Shown here: in pieces, positions 16,912 through 26,169 of the stretch
Layout: each line of letters starts with the position of its first letter
How positions within the stretch are numbered: the stretch's first letter is position 1
From: Catenulispora sp. MAP5-51
Lineage (GTDB): Bacteria > Actinomycetota > Actinomycetes > Streptomycetales > Catenulisporaceae
Length of the DNA stretch: 64,000 bases
Assembly (NCBI RefSeq): GCF_041261205.1
Contig: NZ_JBGCCH010000023.1
Coordinates: 62,001-126,000 of the forward strand
Direction: 5' to 3'
Notes under the pieces: model-generated
Database searches by the model: none
Told to the model about the DNA's origin: nothing
Seen by the model: only the letters and a program-made list of their open reading frames with translations
Translations under genes and position numbers: made by a program

Positions 16912-17181
16912 CAGCCCGCCTCCTTCCGTCAGGTGTCAACACCCTGGCCGCTACCCTCACACTATGGGGTGAACCGCCCTATTCAGGTGAAAGTCACACC
17001 AATCTGGTCACGGCGGCCCTGACCGGCTGCGGCCACCATCCCGTGCCGCCATGATCCCGTGCTGTCACAATCTCGTTGAAGCTTGTCGAAAATGCCACTG
17101 GGGCGACCCGCCCCGCCCTGGCTACGGTCGAGATATCCGGGCGATACGCCCCTTCGTCAAGCTTGCAGAAGGACGCTCTCG
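16912..17181. other. Divergent intergenic region, gadB / DJ-1 gene
   Basis: 270 bp carrying the promoters of both divergent genes. Near the gadB side is GGTGAAAGTCACACC, an imperfect dyad at about 16986-17000. Near the other side lie short repeats (ATCCCGTGC twice between 17038 and 17064; AAGCTTG twice). A TACGGT at about 17124 could be a -10. No ORF is supported. Confidence 0.4.
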
Positions 17182-17874
17182 ATGCACGTTCAAATCGTCT
17201 TGTTCGACGGGTTCGACCCGCTCGACGCCATCGCCCCGTTCGAGGTCCTGTACGCCGGGGGCATGGCCTCCGGCGGCGCGGTGACCGTCGAATTCGTCAC
17301 CGCCGAGGGGCCGCGCGAGGTGGTCAGCGGCACCGGCGGGCTGGCGCTGCGCGCGACCGGCGCCCTCGATCCGGACCGGGCCGGCCTGGTGCTGGTCCCC
17401 GGTGCCTCCGGCCGCGTCGGCGATCCCGGCGAGGTCCCCGAGGAAGAGGCGGGCGCCGCGGGTGAATGGCGCGCGGACGAGTTCATCCCGGTGCTGCTCG
17501 GCCGCACCCTGGACACCGGATTGCCCGCACTGCTGAAGGCCGCGATGGACAACCCCGAGGTGCTGATGGCCTCCGTGTGCGGCGGGTCGCTGGTCCTGGC
17601 CATGGCCGGGCTGCTGGAGGGCCGGCACGCCACCACCCACCATCAGGGCATGGACATGCTCGACGCGACCGGCGTCCAGGCCGTGCACGCCCGCGTGGTC
17701 GACGACGGCGACCTGGTCACCGGCGCCGGCGTCACCTCCGGGCTGGACCTGGGCCTGTACCTGCTGGAGCGCGAAGTCGGCCCGCGGATCGCCCATGCCG
17801 TCGAGGAACTGTTCGCCCACGAGCGCCGCGGCGTCGTCTGGCGCGGCGCGGGCCCGCTCCCCGCCGCCCTGTGA
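17182..17874 (+). CDS. DJ-1/PfpI family protein
   Basis: A 230-residue class I glutamine amidotransferase-like protein. It opens MHVQIVLFDGFDPLDAIAPF EV, the usual beginning of the DJ-1/PfpI-isonitrile hydratase branch, and has a nucleophile-elbow Cys at about 133 in MASVCGGSLVLAMAG, followed by THHQGMDML and the C-terminal DLGLYLLEREVG. ATG at 17182 follows AGAAGGACG. An internal acidic insertion (GEVPEEEAGAAGEWRADEF) is unusual. Function may be isonitrile hydratase-like or a glyoxalase/chaperone; not decidable. It is followed 31 bases later by a small unknown gene. Confidence 0.88.
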   Translation: MHVQIVLFDGFDPLDAIAPFEVLYAGGMASGGAVTVEFVTAEGPREVVSGTGGLALRATGALDPDRAGLVLVPGASGRVGDPGEVPEEEAGAAGEWRADEFIPVLLGRTLDTGLPALLKAAMDNPEVLMASVCGGSLVLAMAGLLEGRHATTHHQGMDMLDATGVQAVHARVVDDGDLVTGAGVTSGLDLGLYLLEREVGPRIAHAVEELFAHERRGVVWRGAGPLPAAL

Positions 17875-17905
17875 CCCGATCCGAACCGTCAGAAGGAAGC
17901 AAGCA

Positions 17906-18208
17906 ATGTCTGTAGAAGGCACCTGGGACCTGTCCATCTCGACCCCGGTCGGCAAGATCAAGGCCGTGGCGGAATTCCGGCAGGCCGACGGCATACTGAC
18001 CGGCGTCGCCCGCGGGGCCGGAGAGGAGGTCCCGCTCGACGACGTCGTCCTCGACGGCGACCGACTCACCTGGAAGCAGGCCATCACCAAGCCCATGCGG
18101 CTGAATCTGGCCTTCTCCGTGCGGATCGTCGGCGACACGCTCACCGGAACCTCCAAAGCCGGACGCCTGCCGTCCTCGAAGGTCACCGGAGCGCGCCGCG
18201 GTGTGTGA
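17906..18208 (+). CDS. Small conserved-looking protein, function unknown
   Basis: A 100-residue protein with ATG at 17906 after AGAAGGAAG. The sequence SVEGTWDLSISTPVGKIKAV, GILTGVARGAGEEVPLDDVV and TLTGTSKAGRLPSSKVTGAR looks like an antiparallel beta-barrel of lipocalin-like type, by strand pattern only. It sits between the DJ-1 gene (31 bp upstream) and the metallo-hydrolase gene, which it overlaps by 8 bases, so the three are likely one transcript. I do not recognise a named family. Confidence 0.75.
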   Translation: MSVEGTWDLSISTPVGKIKAVAEFRQADGILTGVARGAGEEVPLDDVVLDGDRLTWKQAITKPMRLNLAFSVRIVGDTLTGTSKAGRLPSSKVTGARRGV

Positions 18209-19397
18209 CGTTCTCTCCAGCGCTTACGGCACGACCGGCACAGACCGCCGCCGGTTCCTGCAGATACTCGGCGGCACCACCGCGGCTTCGGCCCTCATGA
18301 CCGGCACCGCCTCGGCCGACAGCAAACCGCACCCGGACGCCGCGCCCAGGCCACATGGCAGGACCCGGATCATCCCCTTGGGGACGGCAGGCGGGCCGAC
18401 GATCATGAATCCGGCGCGAGCCGGAACATCCACCGCGATCGTCTACCAGGACCAGGTGTACCTGGTCGACCTGGGACTGGGCGCCTACCAGCGGCTCGTG
18501 CGAAGCGGGATCAATTCCGAACTGACCTCGGTGGGCAATACGCTCGGCAACGTCTGCGGGATCTTCTTCACGCATCTGCACAGCGACCATGTCGCCGACT
18601 GGCCCGGGCTCTACTGGACCGCGGGCTCGAACTCGATCGGCCGCACGGCGCCCCCGATCCGGGTCTGGGGGCCGGGTTCCCGGCAGAGCCTCCCCCGCGT
18701 GTTCCCACCCGGCCGGACCGCGCCGCCCGTCGTCGATCCCGCCGACCCCACACCCGGCACGACGGCGATGACGACGTACCTGCGGCAGGCCTTCGCGGCG
18801 GATCTGAACGACCGGGCCCGGGACGGCTCGGCACCGGATCCCGGCGGCCTGTTCCAGATCCAGGACATCGATCTCTCCGGGATCTGGACACCCGATCCCG
18901 GCGGGAGCCCGCCGCGGTTGAGCGCGCCGATCCCCGTGTGGCGGGACGGCGACGTGACGGTCACCGCCACACTCGTCGACCACCACCCCACCGCGCCCGC
19001 CTTCGCCTACCGCTTCGACACCCCGGACGGCTCCGTCGTCGTCTCCGGCGACACCACGGTCAGCGAGAACCTGATCGACCTCGCCCGCGACACCGACTAC
19101 CTGGTGCACGAGGTGATCGACACAGAGTTCGTCGACCGCGTCGTCGGCACGCTCCCGCCGGCGCAGGCCGGCCCGCTGCGCGCGCACCTGCTGGGCTCGC
19201 ACACCACGATCGAGCAGGTCGGCGCCGCGGTCGCGGAACCGGCTCGGGCCCGCAACCTCGTGCTCACCCACCTGGTCCCGGCCGACAACCCGCTCGAACG
19301 CTGGCACCTGGCGCAGCGCGGGTACTCCGGCCGCGTCACCGTCGCCGCCGATCTGCGGGCGATCACCGTCGGTTCCAGCGCGGTCGACGGTGGCTGA
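18201..19397 (+). CDS. Tat-exported metallo-beta-lactamase-fold hydrolase
   Basis: A 398-residue protein with a twin-arginine signal TDRRRFLQILGGTTAASALM near residues 14-33 and a likely cleavage after TASA. The metal-binding THLHSDHVADW (HxHxDH near 125-130) and VVVSGDTTVSENL, then VLTHLVPADNP give a complete MBL zinc site of the arylsulfatase/RNase Z-like branch. GTG at 18201 overlaps the upstream gene by 8 bases. The substrate is unknown; export suggests an extracellular ester or lactone. A long insertion (about residues 150-245, Pro/Gly-rich) separates the zinc ligands. Confidence 0.9.
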   Translation: MCDVLSSAYGTTGTDRRRFLQILGGTTAASALMTGTASADSKPHPDAAPRPHGRTRIIPLGTAGGPTIMNPARAGTSTAIVYQDQVYLVDLGLGAYQRLVRSGINSELTSVGNTLGNVCGIFFTHLHSDHVADWPGLYWTAGSNSIGRTAPPIRVWGPGSRQSLPRVFPPGRTAPPVVDPADPTPGTTAMTTYLRQAFAADLNDRARDGSAPDPGGLFQIQDIDLSGIWTPDPGGSPPRLSAPIPVWRDGDVTVTATLVDHHPTAPAFAYRFDTPDGSVVVSGDTTVSENLIDLARDTDYLVHEVIDTEFVDRVVGTLPPAQAGPLRAHLLGSHTTIEQVGAAVAEPARARNLVLTHLVPADNPLERWHLAQRGYSGRVTVAADLRAITVGSSAVDGG

Positions 19398-19638
19398 GCA
19401 GTCCCGGTCTCAGCGGTCGCAGTTCGGCGATCCATGCGGCCCCGCCCGCCCCGGACGGCTCGGACGGCTCGGACGGCTCGGCGGGGCCCGTCTGGGCGGC
19501 GGATCCGCAGATAGTCTGCGCCGACTGAACCAAGCGCCGGACCACCCGGAGAGGGTAGTCCTGAGCGCGGAAACGGAGAAGAGCGGCTCGAATGGAGTGG
19601 CCACTGCCCGGAGCCGTTCGTATCGAGGGTGACCACTG
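19398..19638. other. Intergenic region before the methyltransferase gene
   Basis: 241 bp. It contains three perfect copies of the 9-base unit CGGACGGCT at 19452-19478 and, closer to the methyltransferase, AT-richer sequence where a promoter would lie. A GAGGGTGACC stretch just before 19639 serves as ribosome-binding site. No coding region is supported. Confidence 0.45.
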
Positions 19639-20670
19639 ATGACGTCCACACAACCTTCCACCCCGCAGTCCGCCATGCGTCTTCGAGAACTGGTCTTCGG
19701 CGCCGCGTGCGCCGCGGCCATCCGAGCGGCGGCCTCGCTGGGAGTCGCCGACGCCCTGGGCGAGGAGCCGATGGCGGTCGAGGAGCTCGCCTCGGCCGTG
19801 CGCGTCGAGCCCGGGCCGCTGAAGCGGCTGCTGCGGGCCCTGTCCAGCTATGGCATCTTCGCCGAGGCCGGCGACGACAGGTACACCCACACCGATATGT
19901 CCCTGCAGCTCCGCAAGGACACGCCGAACAGCCTGCACTACATCGCGCTGTGGTGCACGGAGCCGTGGACGTGGCAGGCGTGGCCCCGGCTGGACGAGGC
20001 CGTGCGGAGCGGGCAGAGCGTCTTCCCCGACCTGTTCGGCAAGGAGTTCTTCACCTACCTGCATGAGGACGCGGGCGAGTCGGCCAAGGTGTTCGACAAG
20101 GCCATGACCCGGTCCAGCAGGCAGTCGGCGGCCGACCTCGCCGGCTTCCTCGTCCTCGACGGGGTCGGGAGCATCGCCGACATCGGCGGCGGCCAGGGGC
20201 ACGTCCTGGCCGACCTGTTGGAGAAGCATCCCGAAGTCCAGGGGACGCTCCTGGACCTGCCGCAGGTGATCGAGCGGGCCGATGCCCGGCTGCGCGAGGG
20301 CGGCGGGCTGGCGTCCCGGGCCCGGCTGGTGCCGGGCGACTGCCGGATCGAGGTTCCGGTCCAGGCCGACCTGTACATCATCAAGAACCTGCTGGAGTGG
20401 GACGACGACAGCACCCGCAGAACGCTGCGCAACGTGGTCGCGGCGGCCCGGCCGGGCGCGCGGGTCGTGGCGGTCGAGAACCTGGTCGACGACAGCCCGT
20501 CGATGCGGTTCACCACCGCCATGGACCTGTTGCTGCTGCTGAACGTCGGCGGGGCGAAGCACACGCGGGCGAGCATGTTCGCCCGGCTGACCGAGGCCGG
20601 GCTGCGGGTCGACGAGGTGCGGGCCGTCAATCCGTACCTGCACGCCTTCGAATGCCGGGTCCCCGACTGA
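19639..20670 (+). CDS. SAM-dependent O-methyltransferase family protein (DnrK/RdmB-like)
   Basis: A 343-residue member of the small-molecule O-methyltransferase family: an N-terminal dimerisation winged helix (ELVFGAACAAAIRAAASLGV, ELASAVRVEPGPLKRLLRAL) and a C-terminal Rossmann domain with DIGGGQGHVLADLLEKHP near 178. In plant-type enzymes the base His sits in LHDWDD; here the region reads KNLLEWDDDS, so that His is Leu, as in DnrK and RdmB (LLNW). It may still methylate or catalyse another SAM-dependent step. ATG at 19639. The MDR oxidoreductase gene follows 46 bases later, in the same direction. Confidence 0.87.
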   Translation: MTSTQPSTPQSAMRLRELVFGAACAAAIRAAASLGVADALGEEPMAVEELASAVRVEPGPLKRLLRALSSYGIFAEAGDDRYTHTDMSLQLRKDTPNSLHYIALWCTEPWTWQAWPRLDEAVRSGQSVFPDLFGKEFFTYLHEDAGESAKVFDKAMTRSSRQSAADLAGFLVLDGVGSIADIGGGQGHVLADLLEKHPEVQGTLLDLPQVIERADARLREGGGLASRARLVPGDCRIEVPVQADLYIIKNLLEWDDDSTRRTLRNVVAAARPGARVVAVENLVDDSPSMRFTTAMDLLLLLNVGGAKHTRASMFARLTEAGLRVDEVRAVNPYLHAFECRVPD

Positions 20671-20716
20671 CGGCGGGCCCGTCCGCCGCCGCCGGAGTGT
20701 GATCGAATCAGGCCGC

Positions 20717-21652
<936 letters not shown>

Positions 21653-21678
21653 GGCCCTGCTGCTGGTAGAACTCTGAT

Positions 21679-22977
21679 ATGACTGCCGGAGCGGACAACG
21701 ACATACAGCTGGTCTGTGACGACGACGGACTGGCGATCATCGGGGACCCGATGGACGTCGAGCAGTTCCTGGCGTCGGAGGGACTGTCGTCGAAAGACCT
21801 CGGACTGCGACAGTTCAGGTCCGTCATCGGCACCGGAGCCGTCGCCGCTCAGGCAGCCTCGGAGATCGCCGCCAACTCCGGTCGCTGGGCGAAGCTGACC
21901 CCGGAGTCGGCGCGACTGGTCAAGAAGTACGGGCTGCGGAAGAACTCGGAGACGGGTCTCAGCACCGGTGTGGTGAAGGGCGCGAAGGGCCAGATCAAGG
22001 ATTTCGTCGAGTTCGCCAGGGCGCCAAGGTCGTTGCTGGCCAATCTGACCAATCCGGCGGTCCTCGCCAATGCCGCGGGGGTCATGGCGCAGATCGCGAT
22101 GCAGCAAACCATGGACGAGATCACCGACTACCTCACGACGATCGACGCGAAGGTCGACGACATCCTGCGCGCCCAGCAGGACGCCGCGCTGTCCCGCATG
22201 ATCGGCGTGGGCTTCGTCCTCGACGAGGCCATGATCCTGCGGGACGAGCGCGGCCGGGTCGACGAGATCACGTGGTCGAAGGTGCACGGCGCACCGGCGA
22301 CGATCGCGGAGACCCAGGCGTACGCGCTCCGGCAGCTCGACGCGCTCGCCGAGGGCTTGGAACGCAAGACGAAGGTCGGCGACCTCGCCACCGCAGCCGG
22401 CGAGGCCGAGTCGGCGGTTCGGGAGTGGCTCGCCGTCCTGGCCCGGTGCTTCCAGCTCCAGGACGCGATCGCCGTGCTCGAACTCGACCGGGTGCTCGAC
22501 GCGTCCCCGGAGGAGGTGGGCCCGCACCGCCTCGGCCTGAAGGCCGCCCGGCAGCGCCGCCTGGAGGTCGTCGCGGGAACCACCGAGCAGCTGACGACCA
22601 GGATGAACGCCGTCGTCGGAACGGCCAACGCGAAGGTTCTGCTGCATCCGGCCAAGTCCCCGGCGGCGGTCCAGTCGAGCATCCAGGTCGCGGACAGCAT
22701 CCACGAATTCCACAGCCGGCTCGGGATCGAGTCCCACCGCCCGCCGTCGGAGGCTAGGCGATGGGCGACCGCGGCTTCGGAGGCGCGGGACAGGGCGCTG
22801 GCAACCGGGGCGAAGGGCGTCGATGCCGCAAGAGGCCTCGGCAGCGAAACGCTCGACCGCGCGGGCTCTCTGAAAGACAGGTTCTCCGGCGGGAACGCCA
22901 AATGGACGCGCGGACGCCGCGGAGAGCACGAGAGCGAGAGCAAGACGCCCGAAGAGGAGAGCTCCGACTCCGAGTGA
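21679..22977 (+). CDS. Unknown helical protein, 432 residues
   Basis: No family was recognised. The N-terminal 100 residues are mixed; residues about 112-140 are hydrophobic (SLLANLTNPAVLANAAGVMA), followed by a helical stretch with TMDEITDYLTTIDAKVDDIL and further charged helices to about residue 300, suggesting coiled coil. The last 60 residues are basic then acidic (WTRGRRGEHESESKTPEEES). It has no signal peptide; the hydrophobic patch could insert in or touch the membrane. ATG at 21679; TAGAAC six bases upstream of the start could be a -10 of a leaderless message. It converges on the monooxygenase gene. Confidence 0.75.
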   Translation: MTAGADNDIQLVCDDDGLAIIGDPMDVEQFLASEGLSSKDLGLRQFRSVIGTGAVAAQAASEIAANSGRWAKLTPESARLVKKYGLRKNSETGLSTGVVKGAKGQIKDFVEFARAPRSLLANLTNPAVLANAAGVMAQIAMQQTMDEITDYLTTIDAKVDDILRAQQDAALSRMIGVGFVLDEAMILRDERGRVDEITWSKVHGAPATIAETQAYALRQLDALAEGLERKTKVGDLATAAGEAESAVREWLAVLARCFQLQDAIAVLELDRVLDASPEEVGPHRLGLKAARQRRLEVVAGTTEQLTTRMNAVVGTANAKVLLHPAKSPAAVQSSIQVADSIHEFHSRLGIESHRPPSEARRWATAASEARDRALATGAKGVDAARGLGSETLDRAGSLKDRFSGGNAKWTRGRRGEHESESKTPEEESSDSE

Positions 22978-23005
22978 CCACTGAAGCTCGCTCTCCAGAG
23001 CAACC

Positions 23006-24151
23006 TCAAGCAGCCTGTTTCGGCTTCCCGACATAAGCCGGCAGCGCCTCAAGACTCTGCCGCACAGCCTCGGCGCCGTACTCCAGCATCTGCCGCTCGT
23101 AGTCGCCGACCGCGTCGAGCAGTCCGCGGCCGCCGCCGTCGGCCTGGATCAGGCTGCGGCGCAGGACGTCGGCGTCGCGCAGGGCGGTGTTCGCGCCGTT
23201 GCCTCCGGTCGGGGAGGTGGCGTGGATGGCGTCGCCCAGGAGGGTGACCGGGCCGGGGGCCCAGCGGTCGCGCGGTTCGACGACACGGATGGACAGCAGG
23301 GTGCTGTTGTCGGGGTCGGCCTGCTCGATGAGGGCCCGCAGGTCCGGGTGCCAGCCCTCGATGCGGGACAGGACGGCCTCCTGCGGGGTCTGCTCGCCGA
23401 GGGAGCCGTTCGGCGGCAGGATCATGGCCCAGCGGACGTAGTCGCCGGTGTCGGGCAGGGTCACCTCGGGCGCCAGTTCTGCGGCCGCCTGCTTCGGCGG
23501 GATGCGGAAGTGCATCGCGCCGAGCAGCAGGCTGACGCCGTCGCCGGCGATCTTCGCGCCCCAGGCCCGGGACAGGCCCTGGAATTGCTCGGTCAGCGGG
23601 GTGCGGCCGATGACGAAGCGGACGCCGGTGTCGGTCGGGATCGTCTGCGGCGTCAGGACTGTGCGGACGGCGGAGTTGACGCCGTCCGCGCCGACGAGCA
23701 GGTCGGCGGTGGCGGACTCGCCCTGCGCGAAGTGCGCCTGGACCTTGGGGGCTTCGCCGTTCGCGCCGTCGCTCAGCACGTCGTAGCCGGTGAGCCCGGC
23801 GCCGGTGTGCACGTCGAGTCCGGTCAGCAGCAGGTGGCGGAGCACGTGCCGGTCGACGACCAGGCCGGAGCGGGGCGGGCCGAGCTCGCCGATCTTGTTC
23901 AGCCGCGGGTCCAGGATCAGCCGCTCGACGGTCGTGTCGTCGACGATCGCGTCCAGCAGCGGATGCCAGCGCTCTGGCAGGCAGCCGTGCAGCGCTTCGA
24001 ATCCGGTCGGGTTCAACACCAGCCGGTAGCCCTGAAAGCGGGCGGTGATCGCCGCGTCCCGCTCGTACACGTCGACGCCGATGCCGGCACCACGCAGACC
24101 CTGCGCCAGGCACAGGCCGCCCAGGCCCGCTCCGATCACGGAAACTCGCAT
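23006..24151 (-). CDS. FAD-dependent monooxygenase (aromatic hydroxylase-like)
   Basis: A 381-residue PheA/TetX-like flavoprotein monooxygenase. VSVIGAGLGGLCLAQGLRGA is the FAD-binding GxGxxG at the N-terminus, LLVGADGVNSAVRTVL is the DG motif near 155, and PVTLLGDAIHATSPTGGNGA is the GD motif near 300. ATG at 24151 is 6 bases after GGGAGG. The gene is transcribed away from the TetR gene, and a perfect 35-bp dyad 24 bases upstream of its start covers the promoter region, so it is probably a target of that regulator, induced by its substrate or a drug. Confidence 0.93.
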   Translation of the reverse strand: MRVSVIGAGLGGLCLAQGLRGAGIGVDVYERDAAITARFQGYRLVLNPTGFEALHGCLPERWHPLLDAIVDDTTVERLILDPRLNKIGELGPPRSGLVVDRHVLRHLLLTGLDVHTGAGLTGYDVLSDGANGEAPKVQAHFAQGESATADLLVGADGVNSAVRTVLTPQTIPTDTGVRFVIGRTPLTEQFQGLSRAWGAKIAGDGVSLLLGAMHFRIPPKQAAAELAPEVTLPDTGDYVRWAMILPPNGSLGEQTPQEAVLSRIEGWHPDLRALIEQADPDNSTLLSIRVVEPRDRWAPGPVTLLGDAIHATSPTGGNGANTALRDADVLRRSLIQADGGGRGLLDAVGDYERQMLEYGAEAVRQSLEALPAYVGKPKQAA

Positions 24152-24174
24152 CACACACCTCCCGAGGAGACCAC

Positions 24175-24209
24175 TTGAACACTGCTCAAGTTACTTGAGC
24201 AGTGTTCAA
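24175..24209. promoter_or_regulatory. Perfect dyad operator between monooxygenase and tetR
   Basis: Two 16-base arms, TTGAACACTGCTCAAG at 24175-24190 and its exact complement at 24194-24209, flank TTA. Each arm contains a smaller TTGA-N7-TCAA dyad, so two TetR dimers could bind side by side. The site sits between divergent genes, 24 bp from the monooxygenase start and 45 bp from the tetR start. Confidence 0.85.
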
Positions 24210-24253
24210 TTCGCAAGTCCGCGGCAGGAGCGGGTCCGTGGCATGATCGGCCC

Positions 24254-24793
24254 ATGCGGTTAACCCCGGCGGTGGTGTTGGACGCCGCGATCACGCTCCT
24301 GGACGAGGCCGGCCTCGACGCCTTCTCCACCCGCAAGCTCGCCACCCGGCTCGACGTCCGGGTGGGCGCGCTGTACTGGCACTATCCGAGCCGGCAGGCC
24401 CTGCTGGACGCGGTGGCCGAGCAGATCGTCGCCGAGGCCTCGGCCAAACCGGTCCCGGACGGCGACTGGCCCGAGCAGGCCGCCGCGATGATCCACGCCC
24501 TGCGCGACGCGATGCTCGCGCACCAGGACGGCGCCCGGATCATCGTCGAGATGGACGCCCCCGGCCCGAACGCGCTGGCCTACATCGAGCGGCTGCGCGC
24601 ACTGCTGGCGGGGGCGGGAATGGACGCGGCCACCGCCACGGACGCCGCGGACGTGCTGACCAGCTATCTCAACGGCTACACGATCGAGGAACAGGCGCAC
24701 AAGGCCGACCAGCAGCGGGCCGACGCCGACCGCGGATTCGCGTTCGGGTTGAACGTGGTGTTCGCCGGCCTGCGGACCATTTCAGTGTCCTGA
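24254..24793 (+). CDS. TetR-family repressor (TetR_C type)
   Basis: A 179-residue regulator. The helix-turn-helix is FSTRKLATRLDVRVGALYWHYPSRQALLDAV near residues 25-55, as in TetR and its close kin, and the C-terminal half is helical (TSYLNGYTIEEQAH) for ligand binding and dimerisation. ATG at 24254 lacks a clear Shine-Dalgarno sequence; CATGAT six bases upstream could be the -10 of a leaderless message. It is divergent to the FAD monooxygenase and very probably represses it and itself through the dyad at 24175-24209. Confidence 0.92.
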   Translation: MRLTPAVVLDAAITLLDEAGLDAFSTRKLATRLDVRVGALYWHYPSRQALLDAVAEQIVAEASAKPVPDGDWPEQAAAMIHALRDAMLAHQDGARIIVEMDAPGPNALAYIERLRALLAGAGMDAATATDAADVLTSYLNGYTIEEQAHKADQQRADADRGFAFGLNVVFAGLRTISVS

Positions 24794-25205
24794 GATTTGA
24801 GGGACGCATCCCGCGTAATAGGGCGGCATAATTAGGGAGTTTCCACTTCGTGGTGGAAGCACCTAAGGAGACTCTGAACCTTCGGCAAAATCGTGGCGGC
24901 ATCAAAGCCCTGTGCCCCTGGCGCGCCGTATACTCCGCCGTTGTAAACGACGGCGACATTGGTCACCATGTCCAATTGCCCGTGGCGATAAGACAATTGT
25001 TAACCCGTTGGCGGAAATCAGCGCTCTCGATCACGGCGCCTCCGAGCCCGGTCCCGGCGATGACGATCTTGGGTCCGCCCCGCAGGTCCGCCGACCGGCC
25101 CGGCCCCTGCCAGACCCGGACCCATCGGATCAGGTGGCATGTCCTAGGCATATGCTGCACACTGGCAGCCCGGCCATCTCGACTTGCATAGGTGTCGGAA
25201 ACTCA
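24794..25205. other. Intergenic region before the exopolysaccharide locus
   Basis: 412 bp with AT-richer patches (for example GTAATAGGGCGGCATAATTA near 24824-24843 and CAATTGTTAAC near 24999-25012) unlike the flanking genes. A small hairpin TTCCAC-TTCGTG-GTGGAA lies at about 24842-24859. It likely holds the locus promoter(s) and a long leader. An in-frame extension of the deacetylase through part of it (from 24912) was not accepted. No RNA family was recognised. Confidence 0.45.
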
Positions 25206-25967
25206 ATGACCGAAGCCCCCTCCCCCACCTCGAAGGCGGCAGGCCGGCGTCAGCCGCACCTGCCGTTGATCATGATGTACCACTCCGTGGGCACCCATCA
25301 GCACGACCCGAACAACCTGGTCGTCACCCCGGAGCGGTTCGAGGAGCAGATGGCGACGCTGAAGCGCCGCGGGCTGCGCGGCGTCTCCGTGGCCGAACTC
25401 CTCGCCGCCCGGGCCGCCGGGTCGGCACGCGGCCTGGTCGGCCTCACCTTCGACGACGGATACACCGACGTCGTCGAGAACGCACTGCCCGTGTTGCAGC
25501 GCTTCGGTTTCTCCGCGACGTCCTATGTCCTGGCCGGCCGGATCGGCGGGGCGAACGAGTGGGACGAGGGCACCCCGTGGCCGCTGGTGGACGAGGCGGG
25601 GATCCGGCGTTGGGCGGACGCCGGGTTCGAAGTCGGGTCGCACGGCACTATGCACGTGGCGTTGGAAGGTGCGAGGCCCGAGGTACTGCGAGCGGAGATC
25701 GCGGACAGCCGCGAGAGACTCTCCGATCTTCTCGGGAAACCGGTGGGCGGCTACTGCTACGCCTACGGGTCCATGGACGCCGCGGCCCGCTCGGCCGTCG
25801 CCGAGGCCGGCTACGAACACGCCTGCGCGATCATCTCCCGGCAGTCCCTGGGACCGCAGGCCCTGCCGAGGATCTACGTCGGGCAAGCGCACACATCCAA
25901 ACATATTCTTAAAATGCTCTACACGTATCGGCTCCATCGTCGGATTTCAGGGCGGCATGCCCTATGA
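25206..25967 (+). CDS. Polysaccharide deacetylase (NodB/CE4 domain)
   Basis: A 253-residue deacetylase that would remove N- or O-acetyl groups from a glycan. The NodB motifs are present: LVGLTFDDGYTDV (metal Asp-Asp) near residue 83, GSHGTMHV (HxxxH) near 145, and GYCYAYGSMD in place of the RxPYG-type motif. PLIMMYHSVG marks the start of the domain. No signal peptide is visible after ATG at 25206, so it may act in the cytoplasm or be exported another way. It opens the exopolysaccharide locus. The last ~25 codons are AT-richer (KHILKMLYTYRLHRR), like the spacer that follows. Confidence 0.9.
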   Translation: MTEAPSPTSKAAGRRQPHLPLIMMYHSVGTHQHDPNNLVVTPERFEEQMATLKRRGLRGVSVAELLAARAAGSARGLVGLTFDDGYTDVVENALPVLQRFGFSATSYVLAGRIGGANEWDEGTPWPLVDEAGIRRWADAGFEVGSHGTMHVALEGARPEVLRAEIADSRERLSDLLGKPVGGYCYAYGSMDAAARSAVAEAGYEHACAIISRQSLGPQALPRIYVGQAHTSKHILKMLYTYRLHRRISGRHAL

Positions 25968-26111
25968 TTTCGACGCCGCACGCCACCGACGGCACGGTGC
26001 CCCAGACAAGTTCGACCGCCCGCGATCCGGCACGAAGCACTTGTTCATCTGGTGCCCCCTGAGTACCCGCACCACGTGTAGTTCGCCGTATACCTTCTGC
26101 CACCAGCCATT

Positions 26112-26143
26112 GGCGGCGCCTCAGGGCTGAAGGCACCGCCGCC
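26112..26143 (+). terminator. Stem-loop in the leader of the GT2 gene
   Basis: GGCGGC (26112-26117) pairs with GCCGCC (26138-26143), and GCCT (26118-26121) pairs with AGGC (26131-26134), with a small ACC bulge. It lies between the deacetylase stop and the GT2 start, 26 bases before the latter, so it may be a weak terminator or leader structure. Confidence 0.4.
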
Positions 26144-26169
26144 AGACCATCCCTTGGGGGGAAACTCGA

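Noticed and set aside
24912-25205. N-terminal extension of the deacetylase
   Set aside because: The extension lacks family similarity and a ribosome-binding site; it crosses AT-rich spacer.
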